Source: Bacteroidota bacterium (GTDB lineage Bacteria > Bacteroidota > Bacteroidia > Cytophagales > Cyclobacteriaceae). From it: a stretch of 64,000 nucleotides of DNA. A program made the position numbers and the translations under genes. Under the pieces are notes generated by a model that saw only the letters and a program-made list of their open reading frames with translations, was not told the DNA's origin and did no database searches. How positions within the stretch are numbered: position 1 is the stretch's first letter; each line of letters opens with the position of its first letter. This document shows, piece after piece, positions 55,426 through 63,649 of the stretch. The DNA is taken from NCBI GenBank assembly GCA_018267215.1, contig JAFDYX010000011.1, positions 1 to 64,000 on the forward strand, given 5' to 3'.

Positions 55426-57276
55426 TCAAACAATCGCGCAAGCCCCCCCGGCACAAGCTGCTTCTGCTTGCAGGTCGGTGGCATCATCGGGTTCGTACAC
55501 TTGCGAGAGGTCTATGTTCTTCAAAATCTTTTCTAACTCAAAAAATTTCTCTGCCGCAATATCCTCAAATGGCGGTTGCTTGTAGTTTCCATTGTCGTAA
55601 GGCAGAACACTCAGGCCGTTGTACGAAGATTTGTTTTCCCACATCCATTGGCCTACGGCTTCCCACTCGTGGTCTTTGATGGACACAGTTGCCGATACAT
55701 TGTTGGCATTGTAGCCCAGGCGATATCCGCTGCGTACCCATTCGAGGTTGAATGTTTTGATCCGGTTCAGCAACTCCATCACGCTTTCGTTGCGCAGGGT
55801 GCTGCCTTCGGGCGCTCGCTGAGGGATGCACACAATGGCTTGCTTGCTGTTGAGCATATCGTCTTCCAGCAACTCGGGGTGGCTGATGCGAAGATACTCG
55901 TACAGCGCCTCATTTTTTCCGATGCGCATCCTGCGCAAGTAAAAGTCATTGTGCCAGGCATGGATGCCTGATGAGGTGCCCAACACCAGCGAACTGGTGC
56001 CCGATGGTTTGATGGTAGTACACCGGGCGGCAAACTCAATGTTGATTTGCTTCGACAACACGGTATTTACATGTTTTACTTCTGCGGCTGCTTCGCACAA
56101 ATCGAGTTTAGCTACACGGCCGCTGGCTATGCCCGTCATGCCTACGCCAATGAGCGCATCTTGCTCGGTGGTTTGTTTCCACACATCGCGTAGATAATGA
56201 AAGTTGGTAAACCCGGCCTGCAGTGTTCCTAAAAATCCTGCTGCCCGCGCGCGTTCGTTCAGCTCTTCCTGAGTTTCCACATCAGACACATTCATCTCGC
56301 ACAGATTGCAAAACTGAAAGGGGCGCAGTGCTATTTCGCAGCACGGGTTGGTGCCCCAGTCGGGATGGTTGCTGAAATAAATTCCCGGCTCACCGGCACC
56401 CGAGAGTTCTATTTTTTTCCAAAGCGAAAAGAAAGTTTCTTTCGGTGTGCTGTCGCGCGAAAGTACTGCCGAGTTGTTGGCGCGCCCGCGCTGTTCGTTC
56501 AACTCCCACCAGTTGCCGAATTTACAGGTAAGCATCTCTTCATCATCGGGCGAGAAGAGCGAAATCATGGCCGACCGCCTGATGCCACCTGCCAGCACCG
56601 CGTTGGCAATGTGGCACATCATGTCATGACACTCTAAAGAAGTGAGGTGTTCTCCGTCATTTTTCCTGTCGAGGATGGCGGTGAGGTGCGCATGGCACAC
56701 CTTCAACGGCTCGGGCCCAGGAGCTTTGCCGCCTGCGGTTACTAACCTGGCGCCTTTAGGGCGTATGTCGGAATAGTCGAAATCAGGATACGCTTCGCTT
56801 TGCCCGAAGTAAGCTTTCATAATCATCTTGATAGAATCAGCCCATCCTTCCAAACTGTCGCCAATGAGATAACGTCTGCGTTTGGCGGCTTTGCGAATAG
56901 GAGGCAACTCGGTAATGTGGTGCAGTTGTACGGAAAACCCCACACCGGTTCCACCCAACAACAAAAACATAGCTTCGCTGAATGCCCGGATATCATCTAC
57001 CGGCATATAGGCACAATTATAAATGCGGCTATTATTTTTTATGATGGGTGTTCCGGCAAACTGCATGGCACGCATAGAAGGCAGCACCTTCTTATCGCGC
57101 ACATACTGCATCACCTCATGAATTTCTTCGGTTAGCTGCGGGTATTTTCCATTCATCATTTGCTCATACCTGTCGCAGATTTCTGGCCATAGCTCTCTGC
57201 GCTGCAGTTCAGGTATGTAGCGTGCATACTTCATGTGAACGACAATGTCGCTCAGGATTTCTTGGTTGAGTTCCAT
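55426..57276 (-). CDS. nrdJ: Class II (adenosylcobalamin-dependent) ribonucleotide reductase
   Basis: 616 aa. Residues follow the monomeric class II pattern: a first redox Cys in IYNCAYMP (about residue 87), the active-site NPCCEIAL with catalytic Cys, the second redox Cys in FQFCNLCEMN, and a C-terminal shuttle pair C608-x4-C613, with the spacing known from the Lactobacillus leichmannii enzyme. It makes deoxynucleotides without oxygen, using adenosylcobalamin. It is shorter than that enzyme (739 aa). It lies 70 bp downstream of norB on the same strand with no promoter or cobalamin riboswitch in the gap, so it is likely cotranscribed with norB. Confidence 0.85.
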   Translation of the reverse strand: MELNQEILSDIVVHMKYARYIPELQRRELWPEICDRYEQMMNGKYPQLTEEIHEVMQYVRDKKVLPSMRAMQFAGTPIIKNNSRIYNCAYMPVDDIRAFSEAMFLLLGGTGVGFSVQLHHITELPPIRKAAKRRRYLIGDSLEGWADSIKMIMKAYFGQSEAYPDFDYSDIRPKGARLVTAGGKAPGPEPLKVCHAHLTAILDRKNDGEHLTSLECHDMMCHIANAVLAGGIRRSAMISLFSPDDEEMLTCKFGNWWELNEQRGRANNSAVLSRDSTPKETFFSLWKKIELSGAGEPGIYFSNHPDWGTNPCCEIALRPFQFCNLCEMNVSDVETQEELNERARAAGFLGTLQAGFTNFHYLRDVWKQTTEQDALIGVGMTGIASGRVAKLDLCEAAAEVKHVNTVLSKQINIEFAARCTTIKPSGTSSLVLGTSSGIHAWHNDFYLRRMRIGKNEALYEYLRISHPELLEDDMLNSKQAIVCIPQRAPEGSTLRNESVMELLNRIKTFNLEWVRSGYRLGYNANNVSATVSIKDHEWEAVGQWMWENKSSYNGLSVLPYDNGNYKQPPFEDIAAEKFFELEKILKNIDLSQVYEPDDATDLQAEAACAGGACAIV

Positions 57277-57346
57277 AAATAGTGGTGTTTAGGTATAGAT
57301 TAAAAAATAATTTCATGACGTGTGCGATTGTGTTCATAAAAAAACA

Positions 57347-59707
57347 TCAAGCCTCGATTTCTTCTGCTACCATTCTCCTATCAGATGGCGACACTGTTTC
57401 AGTTTTTTTTCCGTTCTTATTTTCGCTTGGTTCTTTCAAAGCTTTTCTTCTGGAGAGGATAAACCATGTGATGGGGATAACACCACCGAGCACAAAGGTT
57501 GCGCCACCGATGATGCGCAGCCAGGTAAGCGACTGAAATGCGGTGCTGTCAATAAACTCGCTGCTGCGCGCATACCACAAACCTTTTTTAATGACGGTGC
57601 TCAGTTGGAGCAACCCGGCCGGAAACAAATCGAGCAACACCATCAGCAGCAACCCAATGTTGATACTCCAAAATGCGGTGGTAATCAATTTGGGATTCCA
57701 TCGGTCAGCACGGAAAAGCAACTGACAACAAAACAACACGGCCGCCAATGCCAAGTTTCCATATACGCCCATGAGGGCAGCATGGCCATGATTGACCGTG
57801 AGGTAAGTGCCATGTTCGTAATAATTAGCGATAGGCAGGTTGATGATGAAACCCAGCACACCTGCTCCGAAAAAATTCCAGAAGTTGACACCCAGCAGAA
57901 ATAAAAACACTTGAGAGAAGCCAAACGATTGGGCAGATGTTTCGGGAGCATCGTTGGAGAGGTACCCCGGCAATTTTCTAAAACGCCAGGCTTCCAGCGT
58001 CAGCAAGATCAAAGGCACTACCTGAAGCGTAGAAAATACAGAGCCCAAGGCCATGGTGAAAACCGGTTTGGCGTTCCAATAAAAATTATGCGAAATGCCC
58101 AGAAGTCCGGATCCTAAAAACAGAAGGCACGCCAGATAGATTACGCGTGTCGCGGCCTTCACGCTGACCAAGCCCATCAGCACCATGAAGTAGCCGATCA
58201 GCACGGTTGTAAATACTTCAAAGAAAGCCTCTGCCCACATGTGGATTACCATCCAGCGCCAAAAATCGGAGATGACAAAATTGGTAGTGGGGTTAAACAA
58301 AAATCCGGATGACAAAAGGATTAAAATACACGCCACGGTATAAACGAGCCAGTTTGGCAATGCCCAAGGCTGCTTTAAGCGGACAACAGGTTTTAAGCCA
58401 CGGTAAAGGATAATCAGCCAGACAACAAAAATGGAATAAAGTAAAATCTGCCACACGCGGCCGGGCTCCAGGTATTCCCATCCTTGATGCCCAAACCAAT
58501 TCCACTTTTCTCCTGCCAAACCTTTAGGTCCCAAAAAAATACTCACACATCCACCGGCTACTAAAACTACGATCATGGCAAATAATACATTTACCCATGT
58601 CAACTGGTTTTGAGGTTGTCGTGGCGAAAGCATGGGCATTACAAAAAGAGAAGAACCAATCCAGCAGGCTGAAATCCAGAGTAACGACAATTGCACATGC
58701 CAACTCCGGGTAATGACCAGGGGCAAATGTTCAGAGACGTTAAAGCCCCAGAAATTTACAAAGTGCACAAAGTCATGCACGGTTAAAATGCCGGCCAGCA
58801 CCTGAACAGCAAACAAGGCGATAGCGGCAAAAAAGAATTTATAAGTAGCTCGTTGCAATCTGTTAGGAGAAAAAGAAGACACGGCAGTTTTTGTAAATAA
58901 AGGAGAGGCATTTTTAGTAAAAGAGTCGTCATCCAATTTTTCTAATTTGCCGTGGTAATATAACACCAGTCCTAACACCAAAATAAGACCTAATGCTCCG
59001 ATAATACTCCACATCATCACGGGAGAGCTTGGCACATTGCCGGCAGCCGCATCGTACGGCCAGTTATGGGTAAAACTGTAATCTTTGCCGGGGCGTTCGG
59101 CACCACATACCCAGCTTCCCCAAAAGAAAAATGCCGTGAGAGACCTGACCTCAGCATCGCTTTGAATGTAACGACCCGGCTGGCCTGCAGCCTTCCCGGC
59201 CTCACCTCTGAAAACACCTTGATAATAATGTTCCAGTTCCTTGGCTGCATACGCCTGAGCATCCGTTAATTTAACGGAATTAGATGCGGCATGGTAAGTA
59301 TTTGATTTTATTTCACGCTTCACCAACTCCGCTATGCCGTAACGCTGCAACGTTTGGTCTTCCGCACTGGTGGCAATGGATTTCAGGTAGTAGTCGGCCA
59401 TGAAAACAGAGGTTTGATGGAGTGCCTCAGCCGTATAATCCGGCCCGCGGTTGGCACCATCGCCAAACATAGAACCGTATTCCATCAGTCCATATCGTTG
59501 AAATACTTGTTGCCCGAGTAGGATTTCGTCATGAGAATAAATAACAGAGGCATCCTGAGCCTTAAAATCCGGAATAGGGGGCGCTTCCGTATAAGTATGC
59601 ATTCCGATTTGGATTACGCCCATGGCGCTGATAATAAAGATGACAGCAAGCGAAATCCACCAATTTCCCGGCTTCAATAGATTGTGTATAAAACCCCGCG
59701 ATTCCAT
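57347..59707 (-). CDS. norB: Quinol-dependent nitric oxide reductase (qNOR)
   Basis: 786 aa in one chain: an N-terminal membrane anchor and periplasmic domain (about 1-230, including YSHDEILLGQQVFQRYGLMEYGSMFGDGA) without a CxxCH haem-c motif, then about 12-14 helices of the haem-copper oxidase type. Metal-ligand His motifs are visible in SWHVQLSLLW, FWRWMVIHMWAEAFFEVFT and VNHGHAALMGVYG. It reduces 2 NO to N2O using quinol. The absence of a c-type haem site and the fused N-terminus separate it from cytochrome-dependent cNOR. First gene before nrdJ; divergent from tnaA. Confidence 0.94.
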   Translation of the reverse strand: MESRGFIHNLLKPGNWWISLAVIFIISAMGVIQIGMHTYTEAPPIPDFKAQDASVIYSHDEILLGQQVFQRYGLMEYGSMFGDGANRGPDYTAEALHQTSVFMADYYLKSIATSAEDQTLQRYGIAELVKREIKSNTYHAASNSVKLTDAQAYAAKELEHYYQGVFRGEAGKAAGQPGRYIQSDAEVRSLTAFFFWGSWVCGAERPGKDYSFTHNWPYDAAAGNVPSSPVMMWSIIGALGLILVLGLVLYYHGKLEKLDDDSFTKNASPLFTKTAVSSFSPNRLQRATYKFFFAAIALFAVQVLAGILTVHDFVHFVNFWGFNVSEHLPLVITRSWHVQLSLLWISACWIGSSLFVMPMLSPRQPQNQLTWVNVLFAMIVVLVAGGCVSIFLGPKGLAGEKWNWFGHQGWEYLEPGRVWQILLYSIFVVWLIILYRGLKPVVRLKQPWALPNWLVYTVACILILLSSGFLFNPTTNFVISDFWRWMVIHMWAEAFFEVFTTVLIGYFMVLMGLVSVKAATRVIYLACLLFLGSGLLGISHNFYWNAKPVFTMALGSVFSTLQVVPLILLTLEAWRFRKLPGYLSNDAPETSAQSFGFSQVFLFLLGVNFWNFFGAGVLGFIINLPIANYYEHGTYLTVNHGHAALMGVYGNLALAAVLFCCQLLFRADRWNPKLITTAFWSINIGLLLMVLLDLFPAGLLQLSTVIKKGLWYARSSEFIDSTAFQSLTWLRIIGGATFVLGGVIPITWFILSRRKALKEPSENKNGKKTETVSPSDRRMVAEEIEA

Positions 59708-59711
59708 AGTA

Positions 59712-59761
59712 TTTGAAATTATACTTCAAATATAAAAGATAATTGTATCTTTTATTTGAAG
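59712..59761 (-). promoter_or_regulatory. norB promoter and overlapping dyads
   Basis: On the minus strand TATATTTG (59734-59727) is a full -7 match, with no good -33. Two overlapping dyads surround it: TTTGAA (59712-59717), 7 nt, TTCAAA (59725-59730); and a longer imperfect one, CTTCAAATATAAAAGATA (59724-59741), ATTG, TATCTTTTATTTGAAG (59746-59761), with a 2-nt bulge. A weak core promoter overlapped by dyads suggests an activator or repressor, perhaps NO- or redox-responsive. Confidence 0.55.
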
Positions 59762-59803
59762 AAATATTTTTTTATGTGGTAGCAGCCGTGTTGATTAAAG
59801 AAA

Positions 59804-59811
59804 TAATTTTG
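59804..59811 (+). promoter_or_regulatory. Possible -7 element of the tnaA-tpl operon
   Basis: TAATTTTG matches TAnnTTTG in full and lies 19 bp before the ATG at 59831, but no TTTG is present 19 bp upstream. Placement fits the only strong -7 candidate in the gap. Confidence 0.4.
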
Positions 59812-59830
59812 TCTGTTTTTAAAAAAATCA

Positions 59831-61222
59831 ATGAAACCAACCTCCACACGGGTACTGACAGAACCCTTTCGAATTAAAATGGTAGAGCCGCTGAAACTCA
59901 CCACCGAAGAATATCGTCAGGAAAAATTACAACAAGCCGGGTACAACCCTTTTCTGTTGTCTTCGCAAGATGTGTTTATTGACCTGTTGACCGACAGCGG
60001 CACAGGCGCCATGAGCGACAGGCAATGGGCCGCCATGATGACAGCCGATGAAAGCTATGCAGGGGCAAGAAGTTGGCAGCGGTTAGAAGAAGTGGTGAAA
60101 AAACTTACCGGCATGCCGTACGTTCTCCCCACGCATCAAGGCCGTGCGGCCGAGCGAATTTTGTATAGTCTGCTGGGTGGAAAAAATAAGGTATTCATCA
60201 GCAACACTCACTTCGACACGACCCGTGCCAACATCGAGTTTAGTGGAGCTACCGCTATTGATGTTCCGATAGACGTAAACCAAACGGAAGGCACTGATGC
60301 CGATTTTAAAGGGAACATCAACTTACCTGTTTTACAACAACTCATCCACACGCACAAACCCGAAAACATAGCCGCTATTATTATGACGGTTACCAATAAC
60401 TCCAGCGGAGGGCAGCCGGTAAGTATGGAAAACGTGAAAGCGGTGAGGGCCATTTGCGACCAGCATCATTTACTGCTTGTAATTGATGGATGCCGCATAG
60501 CCGAGAACAGCTATTTTGTAAAGCACCGCGAAGCAGGATTTCAGGATAAAACGTATGAAGAAATTGCGAAGGAAATGCTTCGCCTGGCCGATGCCTTTGT
60601 GATGAGCGCCAAGAAAGACGGGCTGGTCAATATCGGTGGGCTGCTGACTTTAAAAGATGAGGAGCTGAGCCGCCAGTGCACCAACTTGCTCATTATTTCG
60701 GAGGGCTTCACCACTTATGGCGGTCTCTCAGGCCGCGATTTGGATGCCATGGCCGTGGGGTTGCAAGAAGTTTTTGATCCCGACTATTTACATTATCGTA
60801 TTCGAAGCACAGCATATCTGGGCGAGCGTCTGCATGCAAAGGGTGTTCCGGTGATATGGCCGATTGGCGGCCATGCCGTTTATGTGGATGCCAAAAAATT
60901 ATACGCCCATATTCCGGTGGAAGAATATCCCGGTCAGGTGCTGGTATGCGATCTGTACACAAAGGGCGGCATCCGCAGCGTAGAAGTAGGCAGCGTGATG
61001 TTCGGCAAGTATGATGAAATCAAAAAGTTAGTGCCGGCCAAAAATGAATTGGTACGGTTGGCCATCCCCCGCAGGGTGTACACCCAAAGCCACATAGATT
61101 ATGTGTTGGAAGTATTTGACGATATCCTGACGATGCGGCAGCAAACCCGCGGGCTCAAGATTATTAAAGAGCCGCCATTCCTCAGGCACTTTACGGCACA
61201 ATTCGAAAAAATAAACAAATAA
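59831..61222 (+). CDS. tnaA: Tryptophanase (tryptophan indole-lyase)
   Basis: 463 aa PLP beta-eliminating lyase. Conserved EPFRIKMVEPLK start, PTHQGRAAE, DGCRIAENSYF and the PLP lysine K262 in MSAKKDGLVNIGG. At the site that separates the two sister enzymes it has V387 (SVEVGS), as in tryptophanase, where tyrosine phenol-lyase has Arg. It cleaves L-tryptophan to indole, pyruvate and ammonia in the cytoplasm. Length matches E. coli TnaA (471 aa). It is followed 4 bp later by a paralogue. No TnaC-type leader peptide is visible upstream. Confidence 0.88.
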   Translation: MKPTSTRVLTEPFRIKMVEPLKLTTEEYRQEKLQQAGYNPFLLSSQDVFIDLLTDSGTGAMSDRQWAAMMTADESYAGARSWQRLEEVVKKLTGMPYVLPTHQGRAAERILYSLLGGKNKVFISNTHFDTTRANIEFSGATAIDVPIDVNQTEGTDADFKGNINLPVLQQLIHTHKPENIAAIIMTVTNNSSGGQPVSMENVKAVRAICDQHHLLLVIDGCRIAENSYFVKHREAGFQDKTYEEIAKEMLRLADAFVMSAKKDGLVNIGGLLTLKDEELSRQCTNLLIISEGFTTYGGLSGRDLDAMAVGLQEVFDPDYLHYRIRSTAYLGERLHAKGVPVIWPIGGHAVYVDAKKLYAHIPVEEYPGQVLVCDLYTKGGIRSVEVGSVMFGKYDEIKKLVPAKNELVRLAIPRRVYTQSHIDYVLEVFDDILTMRQQTRGLKIIKEPPFLRHFTAQFEKINK

Positions 61223-61226
61223 AAAA

Positions 61227-62615
61227 ATGACAAAGCTGATTAACAAAAGATCGTGGGCAGAGCCCTACAAAATGAAAATGGTAGAACTGCTGAAGATGAC
61301 TACGCGCGCCCAACGTGTAAAGGCCATCAAAGAAGCAGGCTACAATACGTTTCTACTCAGGTCGAAAGATGTTTACATTGATCTGCTTACCGACAGCGGC
61401 ACCAATGCCATGAGCGACCGCCAGTGGTCTGCCCTTATGCTGGGCGATGAGGCCTACGCGGGAAGCGAAAGTTATTTTAAGCTGGAGAAAGCCATTCAAC
61501 AGTTTTATGGCTATAAGTATATTATCCCAACACATCAGGGACGCGGGGCAGAAAACATATTATCACAAGTGCTCATTCGGAAAGGACAGATTGTGCCGGG
61601 CAACATGTACTTCACCACCACACGCCTGCACCAGGAATTGGCCGGAGGAAAATTTGAAGACATCATCATAGACGAGGCCCACGATTCCACCAGCGAATTT
61701 CCCTTCAAAGGAAATGTGGATTTAGCCAAGCTTGAGCTGTTGATAAAAAAACATGGTGCCGAAAAAATTCCGTATGTCAGCATTGCCACTAATGTTAACA
61801 TGGCCGGAGGCCAGCCCATCAGCATAAAAAACTTAAAAGAATTGCGGGCTTTCACTAAGAAGCACGGCATCCGCATTATTCACGATATGACACGTGTAGC
61901 CGAAAATGCCTTCTTTATTCAACAACGCGAAAAAGGATATCAACAGAAAAGCGTACGCGAAATTGTTTATGAAATTTGTTCGCTGACAGATGGCGCTACC
62001 ATGAGCGCCAAGAAAGATGCGCTGGTAAATATCGGTGGCTTTATGGCTACCAACGAGTGGGATGTTTTTGAAGAAGCACGCAATCTGGTAGTAGTCTATG
62101 AAGGACTGCACACCTATGGTGGCCTGGCCGGCCGCGACATGGAAGCCATTGCCGTAGGCATTGAGGAAAGTCTGAGTACCCACCACCAGCGCGCACGCAT
62201 CGGGCAGGTGGAGTATCTCGGAAAAAAAATGGAGAGCTATGGCGTACCCATCGTCAAACCGATTGGCGGCCACGGTGTGTTTGTTGACGCTAAAGCTTTT
62301 CTGCCTCATCTTTCGCAAGATCAGTTTCCGGCACAAGCGTTGGCAGCCGAGTTGTTCATAGACTCGGGCGTGCGCACCATGGAGCGCGGCATAGTGTCTG
62401 CCGGACGTAAACCCGATGGCAAAAATTATTATCCTGAATTAGAGTTGGTGCGATTTACTATTCCACGAAGGGTTTATACACAGGCGCACATGGATGTCAT
62501 TGCCGAATCGGCAGCCAGTGTTTTTGAAAAACGTAAAACTATCAAAGGGCTGAAAATGGTTTATGAGCCAAAGTATTTGCGATTCTTTCATGCTCGCTTT
62601 GAAAAACTGATGTAG
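61227..62615 (+). CDS. tpl: Tyrosine phenol-lyase
   Basis: 462 aa paralogue of the preceding gene. PLP lysine K263 in TMSAKKDALVNIGG. The tyrosine phenol-lyase markers are present: R387 in TMERGIVSAGR, equal to the substrate-selecting Arg381 of the Citrobacter enzyme, plus NMYFTTTRLHQE and the C-terminal RFFHARFEKL. It should cleave L-tyrosine to phenol, pyruvate and ammonia. Cotranscribed with tnaA (4-bp gap). It ends 8 bp from the convergent epimerase gene. Specificity is deduced from residues, not shown. Confidence 0.85.
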   Translation: MTKLINKRSWAEPYKMKMVELLKMTTRAQRVKAIKEAGYNTFLLRSKDVYIDLLTDSGTNAMSDRQWSALMLGDEAYAGSESYFKLEKAIQQFYGYKYIIPTHQGRGAENILSQVLIRKGQIVPGNMYFTTTRLHQELAGGKFEDIIIDEAHDSTSEFPFKGNVDLAKLELLIKKHGAEKIPYVSIATNVNMAGGQPISIKNLKELRAFTKKHGIRIIHDMTRVAENAFFIQQREKGYQQKSVREIVYEICSLTDGATMSAKKDALVNIGGFMATNEWDVFEEARNLVVVYEGLHTYGGLAGRDMEAIAVGIEESLSTHHQRARIGQVEYLGKKMESYGVPIVKPIGGHGVFVDAKAFLPHLSQDQFPAQALAAELFIDSGVRTMERGIVSAGRKPDGKNYYPELELVRFTIPRRVYTQAHMDVIAESAASVFEKRKTIKGLKMVYEPKYLRFFHARFEKLM

Positions 62616-62623
62616 CCATCAGC

Positions 62624-63634
62624 CTATCGCAGCCATCTATTTTGTTTCATCCATCGTACGGTTTCATCCAATGCTTGCGGCAAGCCGTATTGTGGTCTGA
62701 AATTCAGTTCTTGCCATACCTCATCGCTGTTGCAAAGCCAATTGGCAGCAGCGATTTCATTTAGTTTTTCAGTATTTAAAAAAGGCAAGCGACCTCGCCA
62801 CGCATGAAGAGCTTCATTCGCCTTCACGATGCCGCGAAGAAAAGAAACAGGAACCGCCAGCCGCACGGTTTTCTTTTTCAGTGCCGTACGGATGGCTTCG
62901 TTCAATTCATCTTTTGTATAGCCCATGCCGTCTGATACAAAAAATGTTTTTCTGTTTACCGAATTTAAAAGCATACCAATGACTACGCGGGTAAAGTCTT
63001 TAACATAAATAAGGGAGATCAACTGGCGATGGCTGCCAATAGAAAACTCGAAGCCGGATTGGATCATTTTATACAAGCGAAAAAAATCCTGATCGCGCGG
63101 ACCAAAAACGGCCGTAGGTTTTAAGATGAGATAAGGAAAATTTTCAATTGACCGTACATACCGGTCGGCCATCTGTTTGCTGCGCGCATAAGTAGATACA
63201 GGCTTCTCTTCATCTTGTTCCTGAATGGGCGCGAATGTATCTGCCCTGCCCGGGCCATACGTGGCTAGCGTGCTGATCAGAATAAACTTAGTGATGGGCA
63301 CATGGCTTTTCTGCAGAGCTTGAATTAAGTTTTGGGTGTAGCGAAAGTTTACTTCGTAAAATTCATCTTTCGTTCGGGCTTGGGTTACACCCGCATTGTG
63401 GATCACAAAATCGAGCGCCCCATGTTGACGCTGGAATTCGGCAAAGGTTTCTATCAACTCGTTTTCGGAAGATAAATTCAGTTCAATAAAATGAATACCG
63501 GGTTGCGTTAAATATTGTCGGCTGCTGGTAGGCCGCACACCGGCAAAAACCTGAAAGCCCGCCTCCAGCGCTTCCTCTACCAGAAAGCTTCCGATAAATC
63601 CGCTGGCTCCGGTAATGAGAACATTTTTGGCCAT
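62624..63634 (-). CDS. NAD-dependent epimerase/dehydratase-family (extended SDR) protein
   Basis: 336 aa Rossmann-fold protein with the nucleotide motif GASGFIG (residues 9-15), HNAGVTQ and the catalytic YARSK (about residue 152). The N-terminus MAKNVLITGASGFIGSFLVEEALEAG is typical of extended SDRs acting on sugar nucleotides, isoprenoids or dihydroflavonol-like substrates; the actual substrate is unknown. Transcribed after the partial gene at the right edge (about 15 bp gap). Confidence 0.85.
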   Translation of the reverse strand: MAKNVLITGASGFIGSFLVEEALEAGFQVFAGVRPTSSRQYLTQPGIHFIELNLSSENELIETFAEFQRQHGALDFVIHNAGVTQARTKDEFYEVNFRYTQNLIQALQKSHVPITKFILISTLATYGPGRADTFAPIQEQDEEKPVSTYARSKQMADRYVRSIENFPYLILKPTAVFGPRDQDFFRLYKMIQSGFEFSIGSHRQLISLIYVKDFTRVVIGMLLNSVNRKTFFVSDGMGYTKDELNEAIRTALKKKTVRLAVPVSFLRGIVKANEALHAWRGRLPFLNTEKLNEIAAANWLCNSDEVWQELNFRPQYGLPQALDETVRWMKQNRWLR

Positions 63635-63649
63635 GCCGACTTAGTCAGT

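Noticed and set aside
57277-57346. Cobalamin riboswitch in front of the class II ribonucleotide reductase
   Set aside because: The gap is only 70 bp and shows no B12-box-like or multi-helix structure.
57320-57904. 194-codon plus-strand frame inside norB
   Set aside because: It is antisense to a clear qNOR gene, rich in Gln/Lys with no recognisable domain; most likely a shadow of the real coding frame.
59712-59761. Canonical FNR/DNR or NsrR operator at norB
   Set aside because: Half-sites or spacing do not match TTGAT-N4-ATCAA or the NsrR consensus, so only a generic operator is claimed.
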